A DNA stretch of 64,000 bases from Paracoccus denitrificans (GCA_003240735.1 QFNE01000001.1:124001-188000); one strand, 5' to 3'; positions 9,150-17,768 are shown, counted from the stretch's first letter. A program made the numbers and translations. The notes: generated by a model from the sequence alone, not told the origin.

Positions 9150-9764
9150 ATGGCGCGACGTACGACCCCGCCGCGGGCCTGGCAGAGGATGCTGTCGGGC
9201 CGGCGGCTTGATCTGCTGGACCCCACCCCGGTCGATATCGAGATTGAAGACATCGCCCACGGACTTGCCTTCGTGGCGCGCTGGAACGGTCAGACCAAAG
9301 GGGATTGGCCCTATTCGGTGGCCGAACATTCGCTGCTGGTCGAGGCGCTGTTTACCCGCGCCAATCCGGGAATCGAGACGCGCTGGCGTGTCGCAGCACT
9401 TCTGCATGATGCCCCGGAATACGTGATCGGGGACATGATCTCCCCTGTCAAAGCCGCGCTGGGCCACGAATACGGGGATCTGGACGCGCGGCTGAGCACG
9501 GCGATAAATCGACGATTCGGACTGCCGCCGACACTGCCGGTGACCATCAAGAAAAAGATAAAGGCTGCCGACAGCGTCTCGGCGTGGATGGAGGCGATCC
9601 AGATTGCCGGGTTCAGCCTGATTGAGGCAGACAGTCTTTTCCCGCACCCTTCGCCCGACTTGATCGACGGTCTGTCGATCCGCATTCGCCCGCCGGCCGA
9701 AGCGCGGGCCGAATACCTGTCACACTTTGCCGCCCTGATCGATCTGCTCGATCAGGGCAACTGA
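9150..9764 (+). CDS. HD-superfamily hydrolase (YfbR-like)
   Basis: This 204-residue protein has a metal-dependent HD phosphohydrolase core: SVAEHSLLVEALF, the signature AALLHDAPEYVIGDMISPVK and a later DSVSAWMEA. These follow the H...HD...D order of YfbR/HDDC2-type nucleotidases. The ATG at 9150 follows the secB stop by 10 bases. Likely substrates are nucleoside monophosphates, but this is inferred from the family only. The last codons form half of a perfect inverted repeat. Confidence 0.82.
   Translation: MARRTTPPRAWQRMLSGRRLDLLDPTPVDIEIEDIAHGLAFVARWNGQTKGDWPYSVAEHSLLVEALFTRANPGIETRWRVAALLHDAPEYVIGDMISPVKAALGHEYGDLDARLSTAINRRFGLPPTLPVTIKKKIKAADSVSAWMEAIQIAGFSLIEADSLFPHPSPDLIDGLSIRIRPPAEARAEYLSHFAALIDLLDQGN
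9732..9758. terminator. Perfect inverted repeat at the HD gene / hvrA-like convergent boundary
   Basis: An 11-bp perfect stem (9732-9742 with 9748-9758) with a 5-base loop lies within the last codons of the HD gene and just before the convergent hvrA-like gene's stop. No clear T-run follows on either strand, so its action as a terminator is only inferred from position. Confidence 0.4.
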
Positions 9765-9773
9765 CTGCGCGGT

Positions 9774-10091
9774 TCAGATCGCCAGATCTTCCAACGATTT
9801 CCCTGTATCCAGCATTTCCTGAATCCACCGCGGACGACGGCCGCGGCCGGACCATGTCAGATCCGCATTTTCAGGATGCGCATATTTCGCGGATGCCTTC
9901 TGGCCGGTCTTGCGACCGCGCGAGTTGGAGTTCGTCAGGTCCGACAAGCTGAAGCCGAATTGGCGCGCTGCTTCTTCTGCTGCTGAAACGGCCTCGCGAC
10001 GACGTTTGTCTTCGAAACCAGAAATTGCCCGATCAACCCGGTTTTTCAGATCGCGCAATTCTTGCAATGACATATTGTCCAAATTGTCCAA
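9774..10091 (-). CDS. hvrA: H-NS/HvrA-like histone-family nucleoid protein
   Basis: This 105-residue protein has a charged N-terminal coiled-coil region (MSLQELRDLKNRVDRAI...) for oligomerisation. The C-terminal H-NS DNA-binding motif is NADLTWSGRGRRPRWIQEM, which contains the RGRRP core that inserts in the minor groove. It sits downstream of regA on the same strand, the position held by hvrA (a light/redox photosynthesis regulator and H-NS homologue) in Rhodobacter capsulatus. The symbol rests on this synteny plus family. ATG at 10091 or the second Met (10073) could be the start. An 84-base gap separates it from regA. Confidence 0.8.
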   Translation of the reverse strand: MDNLDNMSLQELRDLKNRVDRAISGFEDKRRREAVSAAEEAARQFGFSLSDLTNSNSRGRKTGQKASAKYAHPENADLTWSGRGRRPRWIQEMLDTGKSLEDLAI

Positions 10092-10175
10092 GAGTGTGCC
10101 TTCCCAAAGAATGACGTTGTAATCGCATTTCCATGCAATTCGTAACGACGGGATTAACTCTTGGTTCAGTTCAAG

Positions 10176-10727
10176 TCAACGCGGGCTTCGTTTGGCCAGA
10201 ATTCGTTGCAATGTGCGCCGGTGCATTGCCAATCTGCGGGCTGTTTCACTGACATTCCGGTCGCATTGTTCGTAAATGCGCTGGATATGCTCCCAACGCA
10301 CGCGATCCGCCGACATCGGATTTTCCGGCGGCGGCGGCAGCATTTCGCCGCTGCCCAACAGCGCCTGGGTAATTTCATCGGCATCGGCAGGCTTTGCCAA
10401 GTAATCCGTGGCGCCCATCTTGACCGCCGCGACCGCCGTGGCAATCGCACCATACCCGGTCAGCACGACAATCCGCGCATCAGCGCGTGCATCGCGCAGT
10501 GCGTCGACCACATCAAGTCCGCTGCCGTCTTCCAGCCTCAGGTCGACCACCGCATAGGCCGGGGCCTTGGCGGCAACCAGTTCCTTGGCCTCGGCGATCG
10601 AAGTGGCGGCGGTGGCGACAAATCCGCGCCGCTCCATCGCCTTGGCCAGACGCGTCACGAAGGCCACGTCATCATCGACCAACAGCAGGCTGGGGTCGGG
10701 GCCAAGGTTTTGTTGCTCAGGTGTCAT
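10176..10727 (-). CDS. regA: Redox response regulator RegA/PrrA/ActR
   Basis: This 183-residue response regulator has an N-terminal receiver domain: LLLVDDD near 15-20, phospho-acceptor Asp about residue 62 in AVVDLRLEDGSG, a conserved TGYG and KPADADE. A proline linker (MLPPPPENP) and a short C-terminal Fis-like helix-turn-helix (NVSETARRLAMHRRTLQRIL) follow. This is the characteristic RegA/PrrA build. RegA, phosphorylated by RegB, controls photosynthesis, respiration, nitrogen and carbon fixation genes in relatives. The divergent regB and adjacent senC complete the known locus. Confidence 0.95.
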   Translation of the reverse strand: MTPEQQNLGPDPSLLLVDDDVAFVTRLAKAMERRGFVATAATSIAEAKELVAAKAPAYAVVDLRLEDGSGLDVVDALRDARADARIVVLTGYGAIATAVAAVKMGATDYLAKPADADEITQALLGSGEMLPPPPENPMSADRVRWEHIQRIYEQCDRNVSETARRLAMHRRTLQRILAKRSPR

Positions 10728-10797
10728 TATCGCTTCCGCCGTGAATGCACCGTTGATCTAGACGCGATGACCCCGAATTCCAACCACCCGGCGACGA

Positions 10798-11427
10798 CTA
10801 GCCAGCCGCGTTGACGTAACACTGAACGGTATCGGCAATTTCTTCGGGGGTCGTCGCGCGGCCAAAGAAGTCGACCGTGCCGTGACCGGGCAGAACAAGA
10901 TAAGTCGTCGTCTGATGATCGACGCTGTAATCCAACTTGTCTGTTTCGTCATTGCGCTTGTAATAAAAGCTCCACGCCTTGGCGACCTGATCGATTTCAG
11001 CCTCTGAACCGGTCAGGCCCAGCATATCGGGGTGAAGTCCGTCAGTGTATTCGGTCAAGCGCGCAGGTGTATCGCGGCGTGGGTCAACGGTCAGGAAAAC
11101 CGTCTGCGTATCGATCCCCCGTTCGGCCAAGTCGTCTGCGGCCTGTGCGTTACGCGCACTGTCGATCGGGCAGACATCGGGGCAATAGCTGTAGCCGAAA
11201 TACAAAAGCGTCGGTTTGGTGAAGACATCTGTATCCTTGACGCGGGCGCCGGTTTCACTCGTCAATTCGAATGGACCACCCAGATTGCCGATACCGCCCG
11301 CCACAACCGCTTTGCGGCACTGCGCAAACTCCGCCTCGCCCGATTTTCCGGGCAGCAACAGCCACCCTGCGAACAGAAGAAATGCGGCGACCAAACCACC
11401 CGCAATCAGGATCCATCTGTCTTTCAT
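10798..11427 (-). CDS. senC: SCO1/SenC/PrrC copper chaperone-like protein
   Basis: This 209-residue protein has an N-terminal membrane anchor (ILIAGGLVAAFLLFAGWLLL) and a periplasmic thioredoxin-like domain. That domain has the CxxxC copper site (YCPDVCPID, Cys about 82 and 86) and the third ligand His about 171 in DYSVDHQTTTYLV. SCO proteins deliver copper to cytochrome c oxidase; in Rhodobacter, SenC/PrrC also affects RegB/PrrB signalling. The ATG at 11427 gives a membrane-first start. The gene precedes regA by 70 bases and diverges from regB, so the shared 86-base region must hold both promoters. Confidence 0.93.
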   Translation of the reverse strand: MKDRWILIAGGLVAAFLLFAGWLLLPGKSGEAEFAQCRKAVVAGGIGNLGGPFELTSETGARVKDTDVFTKPTLLYFGYSYCPDVCPIDSARNAQAADDLAERGIDTQTVFLTVDPRRDTPARLTEYTDGLHPDMLGLTGSEAEIDQVAKAWSFYYKRNDETDKLDYSVDHQTTTYLVLPGHGTVDFFGRATTPEEIADTVQCYVNAAG

Positions 11428-11513
11428 CGCGGCGTCTCCTGCTTTTCCCGGCGCGGAATCTCGGCCAAGGTCGGGGTGCAAATAGTCCTGAACTGCCGCT
11501 TGCGAAAGGTGAC

Positions 11514-12863
11514 ATGATGCCACTGGGCCCGATGCCCCTGCCCCAGACCGCCGCAGGGCTTCCATCGCCCGAACCCATCCGCGGTCGCACGTTGATCACC
11601 TTGCGCTGGGTGGCCGTCGCGGGTCAGCTGGCCGCGGTGCTGACGGCAGCCTTTATCGGTGTGGACCTGCCAGTCACGGCAGCACTGGGGGTAATCGTGG
11701 TGGCCGCCGCCTTCAACCTGTATCAGCAGCTGAAGGAACCGGCGCGCATCACCGATGCGGGTGCCTTCTGGCAGTTGACGTTCGACAGTGTCCAACTGGG
11801 GGCGCTGCTGGCACTGACGGGGGGAACTTCGAACCCGTTCGGTCTGCTGATGCTGGCGCCGGTGACGATCGGGGCCACGGCACTGCCCCACCGGGCGGCG
11901 ACGCTGCTTCTGGGGCTGACGCTGTGCCTGATCACCGCCATCGCCATCGTCGAGCATCCCCTGCACTTCCTGCCCCAACCGCGGATCGCGCCGCAGCTCG
12001 CGTTGCGGACGGGCAATCTGCTGGCACTGCTGATCGGCGGGGTGTTCTTTTTCTCGTATGTGGCGCGTGTGGCCAAGGATTTGTCGGCCACGTCAAACGC
12101 GCTGTTTGCCACTCAGCTGGCGCTGCAGCGCGAACAGCGGCTGCAGCATCTGGGCGGCATCGTGGCTGCGGCGGCGCACGAAATGGGGACCCCGCTGGCG
12201 ACGATGAAACTGGTCAGTGCGGAACTGGCAGACGAGATTTCGGACGCGCTGCCCGACCGGAAGGACCTGACGGATGACCTCAACCTCCTCCGCGCGTCGG
12301 CCGACCGTTGTCGTGACATTCTACGCAGCATGGGTGCGGCCGGAAAGGACGACCTGCTGTTGCATGCAGCGCCCTTGGCCGAAATTCTGGATGAGGCCGC
12401 CGCCCCTCACCGCGCCCGGGCGGGGATCATAGACATTGATCTGGGCGATGCTGGCGCGTTGGATGTACGCCGCGACCCCGGCGTGATCCACGCTCTGCGC
12501 AACCTGATCCAGAACGGCGCCGATTTCGCCCGCACGCGGGTCGAAATTCGCGCTGCGCGCAGCGACGGACTGCTGACGCTGACCATCCGCGACGACGGGC
12601 CCGGCTATCCCCCGACCCTGCTGTCGCGTCTGGGAGAGCCGTTCCTGACCGCGCGCCGGGCCGGCGTATCGGACCAGCGCCGCGGCTATGAGGGAATGGG
12701 TCTTGGTCTGTTCATCGCCCGCACGCTGCTGGAGCGATCAGGCGCGCGTGTGGTGATGCGAAACGACAAGGGGGCGCGGGTCGACGTCACCTGGCCAGAG
12801 CGCGGCATTATCGCCAATTCTCGTGCACGCCTTGGCGATAATCCTGAAATCGACCGTTTTTGA
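11514..12863 (+). CDS. regB: Redox sensor histidine kinase RegB/PrrB/ActS
   Basis: This 449-residue kinase has six membrane segments in about residues 30-190. The quinone-sensing hallmark GGTSNPFG is at about 103. The H-box AAAHEMGTPLATMKLVS has its phospho-His near 222. The redox-active Cys is near 266 (SADRCRDIL). N and G boxes (NLIQNGADFA, DDGPGYP, GMGLGLFIA) follow. All match RegB, which senses quinone pool and thiol state and phosphorylates RegA. The ATG at 11514 is preceded by GAAAGGT. The C-terminal tail runs to IIANSRARLGDNPEIDRF, which I do not recognise as family sequence; the stop falls in a hairpin, so the end may have been remodelled. Confidence 0.95.
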   Translation: MMPLGPMPLPQTAAGLPSPEPIRGRTLITLRWVAVAGQLAAVLTAAFIGVDLPVTAALGVIVVAAAFNLYQQLKEPARITDAGAFWQLTFDSVQLGALLALTGGTSNPFGLLMLAPVTIGATALPHRAATLLLGLTLCLITAIAIVEHPLHFLPQPRIAPQLALRTGNLLALLIGGVFFFSYVARVAKDLSATSNALFATQLALQREQRLQHLGGIVAAAAHEMGTPLATMKLVSAELADEISDALPDRKDLTDDLNLLRASADRCRDILRSMGAAGKDDLLLHAAPLAEILDEAAAPHRARAGIIDIDLGDAGALDVRRDPGVIHALRNLIQNGADFARTRVEIRAARSDGLLTLTIRDDGPGYPPTLLSRLGEPFLTARRAGVSDQRRGYEGMGLGLFIARTLLERSGARVVMRNDKGARVDVTWPERGIIANSRARLGDNPEIDRF

Positions 12864-12878
12864 GAATGTCAGAAACGG
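12854..12878. terminator. Hairpin over the regB stop codon
   Basis: A 9-bp stem with one G-T wobble (12854-12862 with 12870-12878) and a 7-base loop encloses the regB TGA. No T-run follows. The surrounding 31 bases are 25/31 identical to a hairpin region at 27208-27238. Confidence 0.35.
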
Positions 12879-13340
12879 GGCCGGGAACTGATATCATCGA
12901 CCTATCAGCCGATCATACACCTAGCGATGAGCAACCAGCGCTGCCTGAACCGTTGAACTAGCACCCCCGCAGCGCGGTAGCGACCGCTGAACCGTAGGCT
13001 TCCTGTGCATGGATTGGCGTCTGCAACTTCAACATCCGCCGGTGCGTTGTCATCGCCAAACGACATTGTCATTAGCTGGAACCAATGGGTGCGATACAGA
13101 GATTATGTAATTTCATTTTGGCCGGATCGAAGCGGCCAACCTGTTCACCAACGAGGCTGCCACCTTCCCCACCCTTGGTCCGCACGTCAAAGGACGCAGT
13201 CTGATCAGCTGATTCCTCGCATGCTCAGCTTGTCTGAAGTCAGCGGCACTGGCGTATCGAACCGTCTGGGCGCCCCCTTGGTAGATGTGGCGAACGATAC
13301 CTACCTATGTCTGACGAGTGGTGCGATGCAGAAAGCGGCG
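12864..13340. other. 477-base region with no recognisable gene
   Basis: Between regB and the NicO-type gene I see no open frame with a family resemblance on either strand. A plus-strand open frame from 13005 to 13397 runs antisense into the end of the permease gene and has no codon pattern or ribosome-binding site to support it. A short minus-strand stretch around 13125-13290 reads open for about 50 codons but is closed by stops on both sides. Base composition is less G+C-rich than the neighbours. It may be the remnant of a lost gene. Confidence 0.4.
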
Positions 13341-14258
13341 CTAAATCAGGCCGAGCCCCTCGGCCGCAAGGAGGGAGACAACCAGCCCTGCCATTAGCTC
13401 AAACCCGGCGGCGACGAACCGCAGCGCCTTTGAGTTCGTCACGGCGTCCATCGCGCCCCGACGCAGCCCCGTGGCCATGACAGCCACCAGCAACGTCAGG
13501 CCAGCAGTCCCAAGCGCCATCGCGAAGGCCCCAGCGATGCCCGCGCTCAGGATGTTCATCTGCCACGTCAGCACCAGCAAAAGAATTGCGCCGCTGCACG
13601 GACGGATTGCGATGGCGAGGATGACCAATGCCAGCTCTCTCCAGTTCGCTGCGGTGGTGATCGCCTCTGGCGACGGGGCATGGGCGTGCCCGCAGTCTTC
13701 GCAGTGGTGGCCATGGTGATGGTGATGCGCGCCGACGGCCGCCGAATGCGTCGCGGGCGCTGCCGACACCAGCCGGGCTGTTCGACGCACGCCGCGCAGG
13801 ATCAGCCACAGGCCGATGACCAGAATGGACACAAAGCTCAACTGCGCCAGCGTCGTCTCGGCCAGCGTCGTTAGCTGTTGGCGGGTGATGGACAGAAGGC
13901 CGATCCCCCCCAGGACAAGGACCACCGCCGTGACCGCCTGCCCCAGCGATGCGGCCACCGTCGCAGCCGCCAGGCGGCCGAATGAAACCGGGCGCGCCGC
14001 GCCATAAGCGCCAATCAGGAATTTGCCATGACCGGGCCCGACCGCGTGAACGAAGCCGTAACCCAGACACAGGGCCATCAGACCCGCCCAGGCGCCACGA
14101 TCCTCGGCTTTCAGCGCGCGAAGGCTGTGAGCGAGGCCGTTCTGAAACTCTCGCTGCATGTTGACCGCCCAGGCGACGATCTGGTCGTGGTGCCGAAAGA
14201 TCAGCAAGATCAGCAGCAGCGCAACAACACCCGCCAGCGAAATCAGGACGCGCCGCAT
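13341..14258 (-). CDS. NicO/RcnA-type nickel-cobalt (metal) permease
   Basis: This 305-residue membrane protein has six to seven segments. The metal-transport signature HAVGPGHGKFLIGAYG is at about residue 70. A cytoplasmic or periplasmic His-rich loop (GAHHHHHGHHCEDCGHAHA) lies near 175-195. IAIRPCSGAILLLVLT is in the second half. These mark the NicO family, whose members carry Ni2+/Co2+ and in some cases other divalent metals, for uptake or efflux. It overlaps the upstream DUF1007 gene by 16 bases, so they are one operon. The adjacent AztD and CobW-type genes make a zinc link possible, but direction and metal are not readable from sequence. Confidence 0.85.
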   Translation of the reverse strand: MRRVLISLAGVVALLLILLIFRHHDQIVAWAVNMQREFQNGLAHSLRALKAEDRGAWAGLMALCLGYGFVHAVGPGHGKFLIGAYGAARPVSFGRLAAATVAASLGQAVTAVVLVLGGIGLLSITRQQLTTLAETTLAQLSFVSILVIGLWLILRGVRRTARLVSAAPATHSAAVGAHHHHHGHHCEDCGHAHAPSPEAITTAANWRELALVILAIAIRPCSGAILLLVLTWQMNILSAGIAGAFAMALGTAGLTLLVAVMATGLRRGAMDAVTNSKALRFVAAGFELMAGLVVSLLAAEGLGLI

Positions 14259-14914
14259 GCGACCTCGAACCTTTTGGCGAAGAAGACACCCACGTCAGGC
14301 ATCTGCATGATCTGCAGCGAGTCAGTCTGCGTGTCGAGGTTCTGCAGTTCCGCCAGCAGATCCGTCTGACCCGAGGTGTCGGGCGCACGGTGCGATACCT
14401 TGCAGTCACGGCGCCCTTCTATGGTCGGGTCGCGGGGTGTGTCATAGGCGACGAAGTATTCGGGGTCATAGACCCGCAGACGCAGCGGCGCGGATTTCGT
14501 GACGGCAACGGGTTGCGTCAGCGGCCGCACATGCGACGTGATGATTCGCCCGTTGGCAAACCGTGCGACGTGATCACGCGGCGGCCCCAGCGCAATCGGC
14601 TTGTCCTGCCGCTCGAGATAGATGTGGCCGGGAAACCCGGCCTTCCAATCCACATCCTGCCCGGCAAAAGCGCGCAGACGATCCGGGTCCGGCACACCGT
14701 CCCCGTTTGCGTCCAGTCCCGCATCCTCGATCATCATGAGGCTGTAGAAGTCGTCATAGGCCCACGTGACCCGAACTGCCTCCAGCCGACCAGACTTGCC
14801 GAAGACAAGCGCGACGTCGGTGTCGATGAACACATGCGGATGCGCGTCAGCCGGTCGCGGTGAAAGGATGGACACGGCAGCAAGCAAGGCAAGAAGAACG
14901 GTGACAAAACGCAT
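14243..14914 (-). CDS. DUF1007 family periplasmic protein
   Basis: This 223-residue protein has a clear signal peptide (MRFVTVLLALLAAVSILSPRPADA) and a mature N-terminus beginning HPHVFIDTDVALVF. The HPHxFID start, an acidic DANGDGVPD stretch near residue 72 and a YDPEYFVAYD segment near 150 match DUF1007, a family almost always coupled to NicO-type permeases and assumed to be the periplasmic partner. The N-terminal His-x-His of the mature protein is a plausible metal ligand. The gene overlaps the permease gene by 16 bases. Confidence 0.85.
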   Translation of the reverse strand: MRFVTVLLALLAAVSILSPRPADAHPHVFIDTDVALVFGKSGRLEAVRVTWAYDDFYSLMMIEDAGLDANGDGVPDPDRLRAFAGQDVDWKAGFPGHIYLERQDKPIALGPPRDHVARFANGRIITSHVRPLTQPVAVTKSAPLRLRVYDPEYFVAYDTPRDPTIEGRRDCKVSHRAPDTSGQTDLLAELQNLDTQTDSLQIMQMPDVGVFFAKRFEVACGAS

Positions 14915-15045
14915 CTGCGGTTCTTACAGCGGCGCCGGGTGCGAGGCCAGTCCAGCCCAGGCAAGGCAGTTGGCTGGCGGGGCATCGGATGCGACGCGTC
15001 TTTCAGCATCTGTACACCCGCTTGCCCCGACCTCCCCAAATCAGG

Positions 15046-15071
15046 AAAAGGGCGGCGAACCGCCCTTTTTT
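15046..15071. terminator. Terminator downstream of aztD
   Basis: A 10-bp perfect stem (15046-15055 with 15060-15069) has a 4-base loop and T-runs in both directions (TTTT on the minus strand, TTTTTT on the plus strand). It lies 14 bases after the aztD stop and uncouples aztD from the DUF1007-NicO pair. Confidence 0.85.
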
Positions 15072-15084
15072 GTTGGCCCGTGGC

Positions 15085-16326
15085 CTAATGGACCACACCG
15101 CTGCCGCCGGCGACGGCGATGTTATAGGGCTTGCCTTCGACCGAAATCGTGCCGACTTCCGAAAGTTCGGCGGTCGAAATCCGGTGGATCACGCTTTCGT
15201 TCGGATCGGTCACAACCACCTCATCCCCGGCAAGGGCAAGGCGCGGACGTGCATCGTTCCAGTGGCCTTCCATCGAATACGGCCCCGTGACCTTGGTGCT
15301 TGCGTCGATTTCGGCTTTCAGCAGATCGATGCGGTGTAGGCTGCCATCCTCGGTCAGGACATAGCCCGTCGTCGGCTTGGCCGGATCCAGCGCAAAGTCC
15401 ACCCGGCGGAACGGCAGTTTCAGATAGGTGAAATGCGGCTCTTCTTCCGGATCGACGACCACGAGGCCGTCTGCGCCGTAATTGCCCAGAAACATCTGAA
15501 CCCCTGTCGACCCCAGTAGCGTGCCAGTGGTCATGCCTTGGGGCAGATCGGCCGGATAGGGCAGCAGTTTGTATTCCGGGCCTTCGCTGCCGGCCTTGGC
15601 GGTCAGAACACCTTCCTTGCAGCCAGCCACGAGATACGCACCGGAAAACGCCTCGCCGTGGATACCGGTGCAGGTCGCCAGATCACCCGCAGCCTTGCCT
15701 TCGACATCGAACGCCTGAAGCCCCAGCCGTGGAACCGAAGCGTCACCCTGAACCTCTTCGTCCGAGGCGACGGTGGACATCCAGCTTTTCCCCAAGGGGG
15801 TGACAAATCCATGATGCGCGCGCGACTGGGGGAATTTCACCGCCTCGACGCGGCCATCGGCCAATGCCGCACTGTCAAGGATTTCGGCAAATCCGCCCTT
15901 GTCATAGTTCAGCACGACCTTGCCGTCGTGTTCGACCAGATGGAACGGGCGTGGACCCGTCAGACTGGCCTTGATCTCGGACGGTTCGGTGACTTCGATA
16001 TCACGGTGATCCCCGTGATCGTCCAGCGATATGCCGCTTTTGATGAACTGAACCGTGTCGTCGTCCGACTGGACGGCCGCAACAACCGCGCCGTTGGCAA
16101 TGGGGAACAGCTTGGATTGGCCGGTGGTGGCAAAGCTGTGCTGATGGTCCGGCTCGGACAGATCGAAGACGGTGACCTGACCCTTGTCATGATCGCCGAC
16201 AAAGATGCGATAAAGCGTGACGTCGCCTTTGGCACCGGCATGTGCGTGATCATGGCCTTCTTGGGCCACGGCGCCGCTCGCCGTAATCAGGGCAAGGGCC
16301 GTCGCGCCTGCAAGATGTCTAAGCAT
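15085..16326 (-). CDS. aztD: AztD-type periplasmic zinc chaperone
   Basis: This 413-residue protein has a signal peptide (MLRHLAGATALALITASGAVA) followed by a His-rich mature N-terminus EGHDHAHAGAKGD. The rest is a beta-propeller-like repeat body (LYRIFVGDHDKGQVTVFDL... to GKPYNIAVAGGSGVVH). This matches AztD, described in Paracoccus as a periplasmic zinc metallochaperone that hands Zn2+ to the binding protein AztC. A Zur-like palindrome sits 71 bases before its ATG. Here no aztA, aztB or aztC is adjacent; the neighbours are a NicO/DUF1007 pair and a divergent CobW-type GTPase. The call is strong from the N-terminal His motif, length and context, though the propeller alone is not unique. Confidence 0.85.
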   Translation of the reverse strand: MLRHLAGATALALITASGAVAQEGHDHAHAGAKGDVTLYRIFVGDHDKGQVTVFDLSEPDHQHSFATTGQSKLFPIANGAVVAAVQSDDDTVQFIKSGISLDDHGDHRDIEVTEPSEIKASLTGPRPFHLVEHDGKVVLNYDKGGFAEILDSAALADGRVEAVKFPQSRAHHGFVTPLGKSWMSTVASDEEVQGDASVPRLGLQAFDVEGKAAGDLATCTGIHGEAFSGAYLVAGCKEGVLTAKAGSEGPEYKLLPYPADLPQGMTTGTLLGSTGVQMFLGNYGADGLVVVDPEEEPHFTYLKLPFRRVDFALDPAKPTTGYVLTEDGSLHRIDLLKAEIDASTKVTGPYSMEGHWNDARPRLALAGDEVVVTDPNESVIHRISTAELSEVGTISVEGKPYNIAVAGGSGVVH

Positions 16327-16396
16327 AGATGGTTCTCCTTCAGATGGTGTCGCGTGCGTTCGAGACCGGAACGACGCCGCTTGGCGGCATTTTAAG

Positions 16397-16412
16397 TGAT
16401 GTTATTACATCA
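16397..16412. promoter_or_regulatory. Putative Zur operator, aztD side
   Basis: The 16-base palindrome TGATGTTATTACATCA lies in an A+T-rich patch 71 bases upstream of the aztD start. It fits the general GTTATNNNATAAC-like form of alphaproteobacterial Zur sites, with ATGT/ACAT arms. Identification is by eye. Confidence 0.6.
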
Positions 16413-16486
16413 TGATAATTTGCACGCAACCGCTCTCCATGTCTGTGCCGAGCCATTGCGAACCTTGGCGATCCGGCCTAACTATA

Positions 16487-16502
16487 GATGTAATATTATA
16501 AC
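16487..16502. promoter_or_regulatory. Putative Zur operator, GTPase side
   Basis: The sequence GATGTAATATTATAAC is a near-palindrome close to the alphaproteobacterial Zur consensus (ATGTTATAATATTAC-like on the other strand). It lies 15 bases before the ATG of the CobW-family GTPase, a position where bound repressor would block transcription or the start of the transcript. Confidence 0.65.
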
Positions 16503-16517
16503 AATTCAGAGGACGCC

Positions 16518-17741
16518 ATGCCCACCAGCCAGCAACCACCCGACCCGCGCTTGCCCGTCACGGTTCTTTCCGGGTTTCTTGGGGCGGGGAAAACCACGCT
16601 TCTGAACCACATCCTGAACAACCGCGAAGGCCGCCGCGTCGCCGTCATCGTCAATGACATGTCCGAAGTGAACATCGACGCCGACCTGATCCGCGACGGG
16701 GCCGAACTGAACCGGGCCGAGGAAAAGCTGGTCGAGATGACCAACGGCTGCATCTGCTGCACGCTGCGCGACGACCTGTTGCAAGGCGTGCGCAAGCTGG
16801 CCGCCGAGGGGCGTTTCGATTACCTGCTGATCGAAGGCACCGGCATCGCCGAGCCGCTGCCCGTGGCCGCGACCTTTGATTTCCGCGGTGAAAACGGCGA
16901 CAGCCTGTCGGACGTGTCGCGGCTGGATACGATGGTCACCGTCGTCGACGCGATCAACCTGACCAACGATTTCGCCAGCGACGATTTCATCGCCGAACGC
17001 GGGGAAAGCCTGGGCGAGGGGGACGAACGCACGCTGGTCGATCTGCTGACCGACCAGATCGAATTCGCCGATGTGGTGGTGCTGAACAAGGTCAGCGACG
17101 CAGGCCCCGAACGGCTGGACCGCGCGCGCAAGATCGTGCGGGCCCTGAACCCCGACGCCCGCCTGATCGAGACCGATTTCGGCCGTGTCGAGGGTGACGC
17201 GATCTTTGACACCGGGTTGTTCGATTTTGACCGCGCGCATCTGCACCCGATGTGGGCGAAAGAGCTTTACGGCTTTGCCGACCATATCCCCGAAACCGAG
17301 GAATACGGGATTTCATCCTTCGTCTATCGCGCGCGACGGCCGTTCCACCCGCGCAAGATCTATGACGTGATCAACCGCACGCTGCCCGGGGTGATCCGCG
17401 CCAAGGGGCATTTCTGGATCGCGAGCCGCCCGAACTGGGCAGTGGAGTTCAGCCTTGCGGGGGTTGTTTCTTCGGTCACGCCGATGGGCGGCTGGTGGGC
17501 GTCGGTGCCCCGGGACCGCTGGCCGACACATCCCGACAGCCTGGCCGAAGCCGCGAAGAACTGGGAAGAGCCGTGGGGCGACCGCCGGCAGGAACTGGTC
17601 TTTATCGGATCGGGCATGGACCGCGCCGCAATCACCAAGGCGTTGGACGACGCGTTGGTCGAGGCCGCGGACTTTACCCCCGACCTGTGGGCCAAGCTGC
17701 CCGACCCCTTCCCGCATTGGGGCCAGCGCCGCGTGGCTTGA
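16518..17741 (+). CDS. zigA: CobW/COG0523-family GTPase, ZigA-type zinc metallochaperone
   Basis: The protein has 407 residues. Walker [10 protein letters not shown] is at 19-27. The metal-binding CxCC motif ([12 protein letters not shown], Cys 78, 80, 81) and [14 protein letters not shown] and VVLNKVSD (G-motifs) follow. A C-terminal CobW domain ends in GIASRP-like and VFIGSGMDR segments. COG0523 GTPases of this length that sit under Zur sites act in zinc-starved cells to deliver zinc to client proteins. The gene diverges from aztD and has a Zur-like palindrome right before its start; GAGGACGCC is the ribosome-binding region. The symbol follows the zinc-responsive subfamily; an exact orthology test was not possible. 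Confidence 0.88.
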   Translation: MPTSQQPPDPRLPVTVLSGFLGAGKTTLLNHILNNREGRRVAVIVNDMSEVNIDADLIRDGAELNRAEEKLVEMTNGCICCTLRDDLLQGVRKLAAEGRFDYLLIEGTGIAEPLPVAATFDFRGENGDSLSDVSRLDTMVTVVDAINLTNDFASDDFIAERGESLGEGDERTLVDLLTDQIEFADVVVLNKVSDAGPERLDRARKIVRALNPDARLIETDFGRVEGDAIFDTGLFDFDRAHLHPMWAKELYGFADHIPETEEYGISSFVYRARRPFHPRKIYDVINRTLPGVIRAKGHFWIASRPNWAVEFSLAGVVSSVTPMGGWWASVPRDRWPTHPDSLAEAAKNWEEPWGDRRQELVFIGSGMDRAAITKALDDALVEAADFTPDLWAKLPDPFPHWGQRRVA

Positions 17742-17768
17742 CGCCGGGCCTGCGACCGACCAAACCCG

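Noticed and set aside
13005..13397. Plus-strand open frame of 130 codons after regB
   Set aside because: It runs antisense into the NicO-type gene, has no ribosome-binding site and resembles no family.
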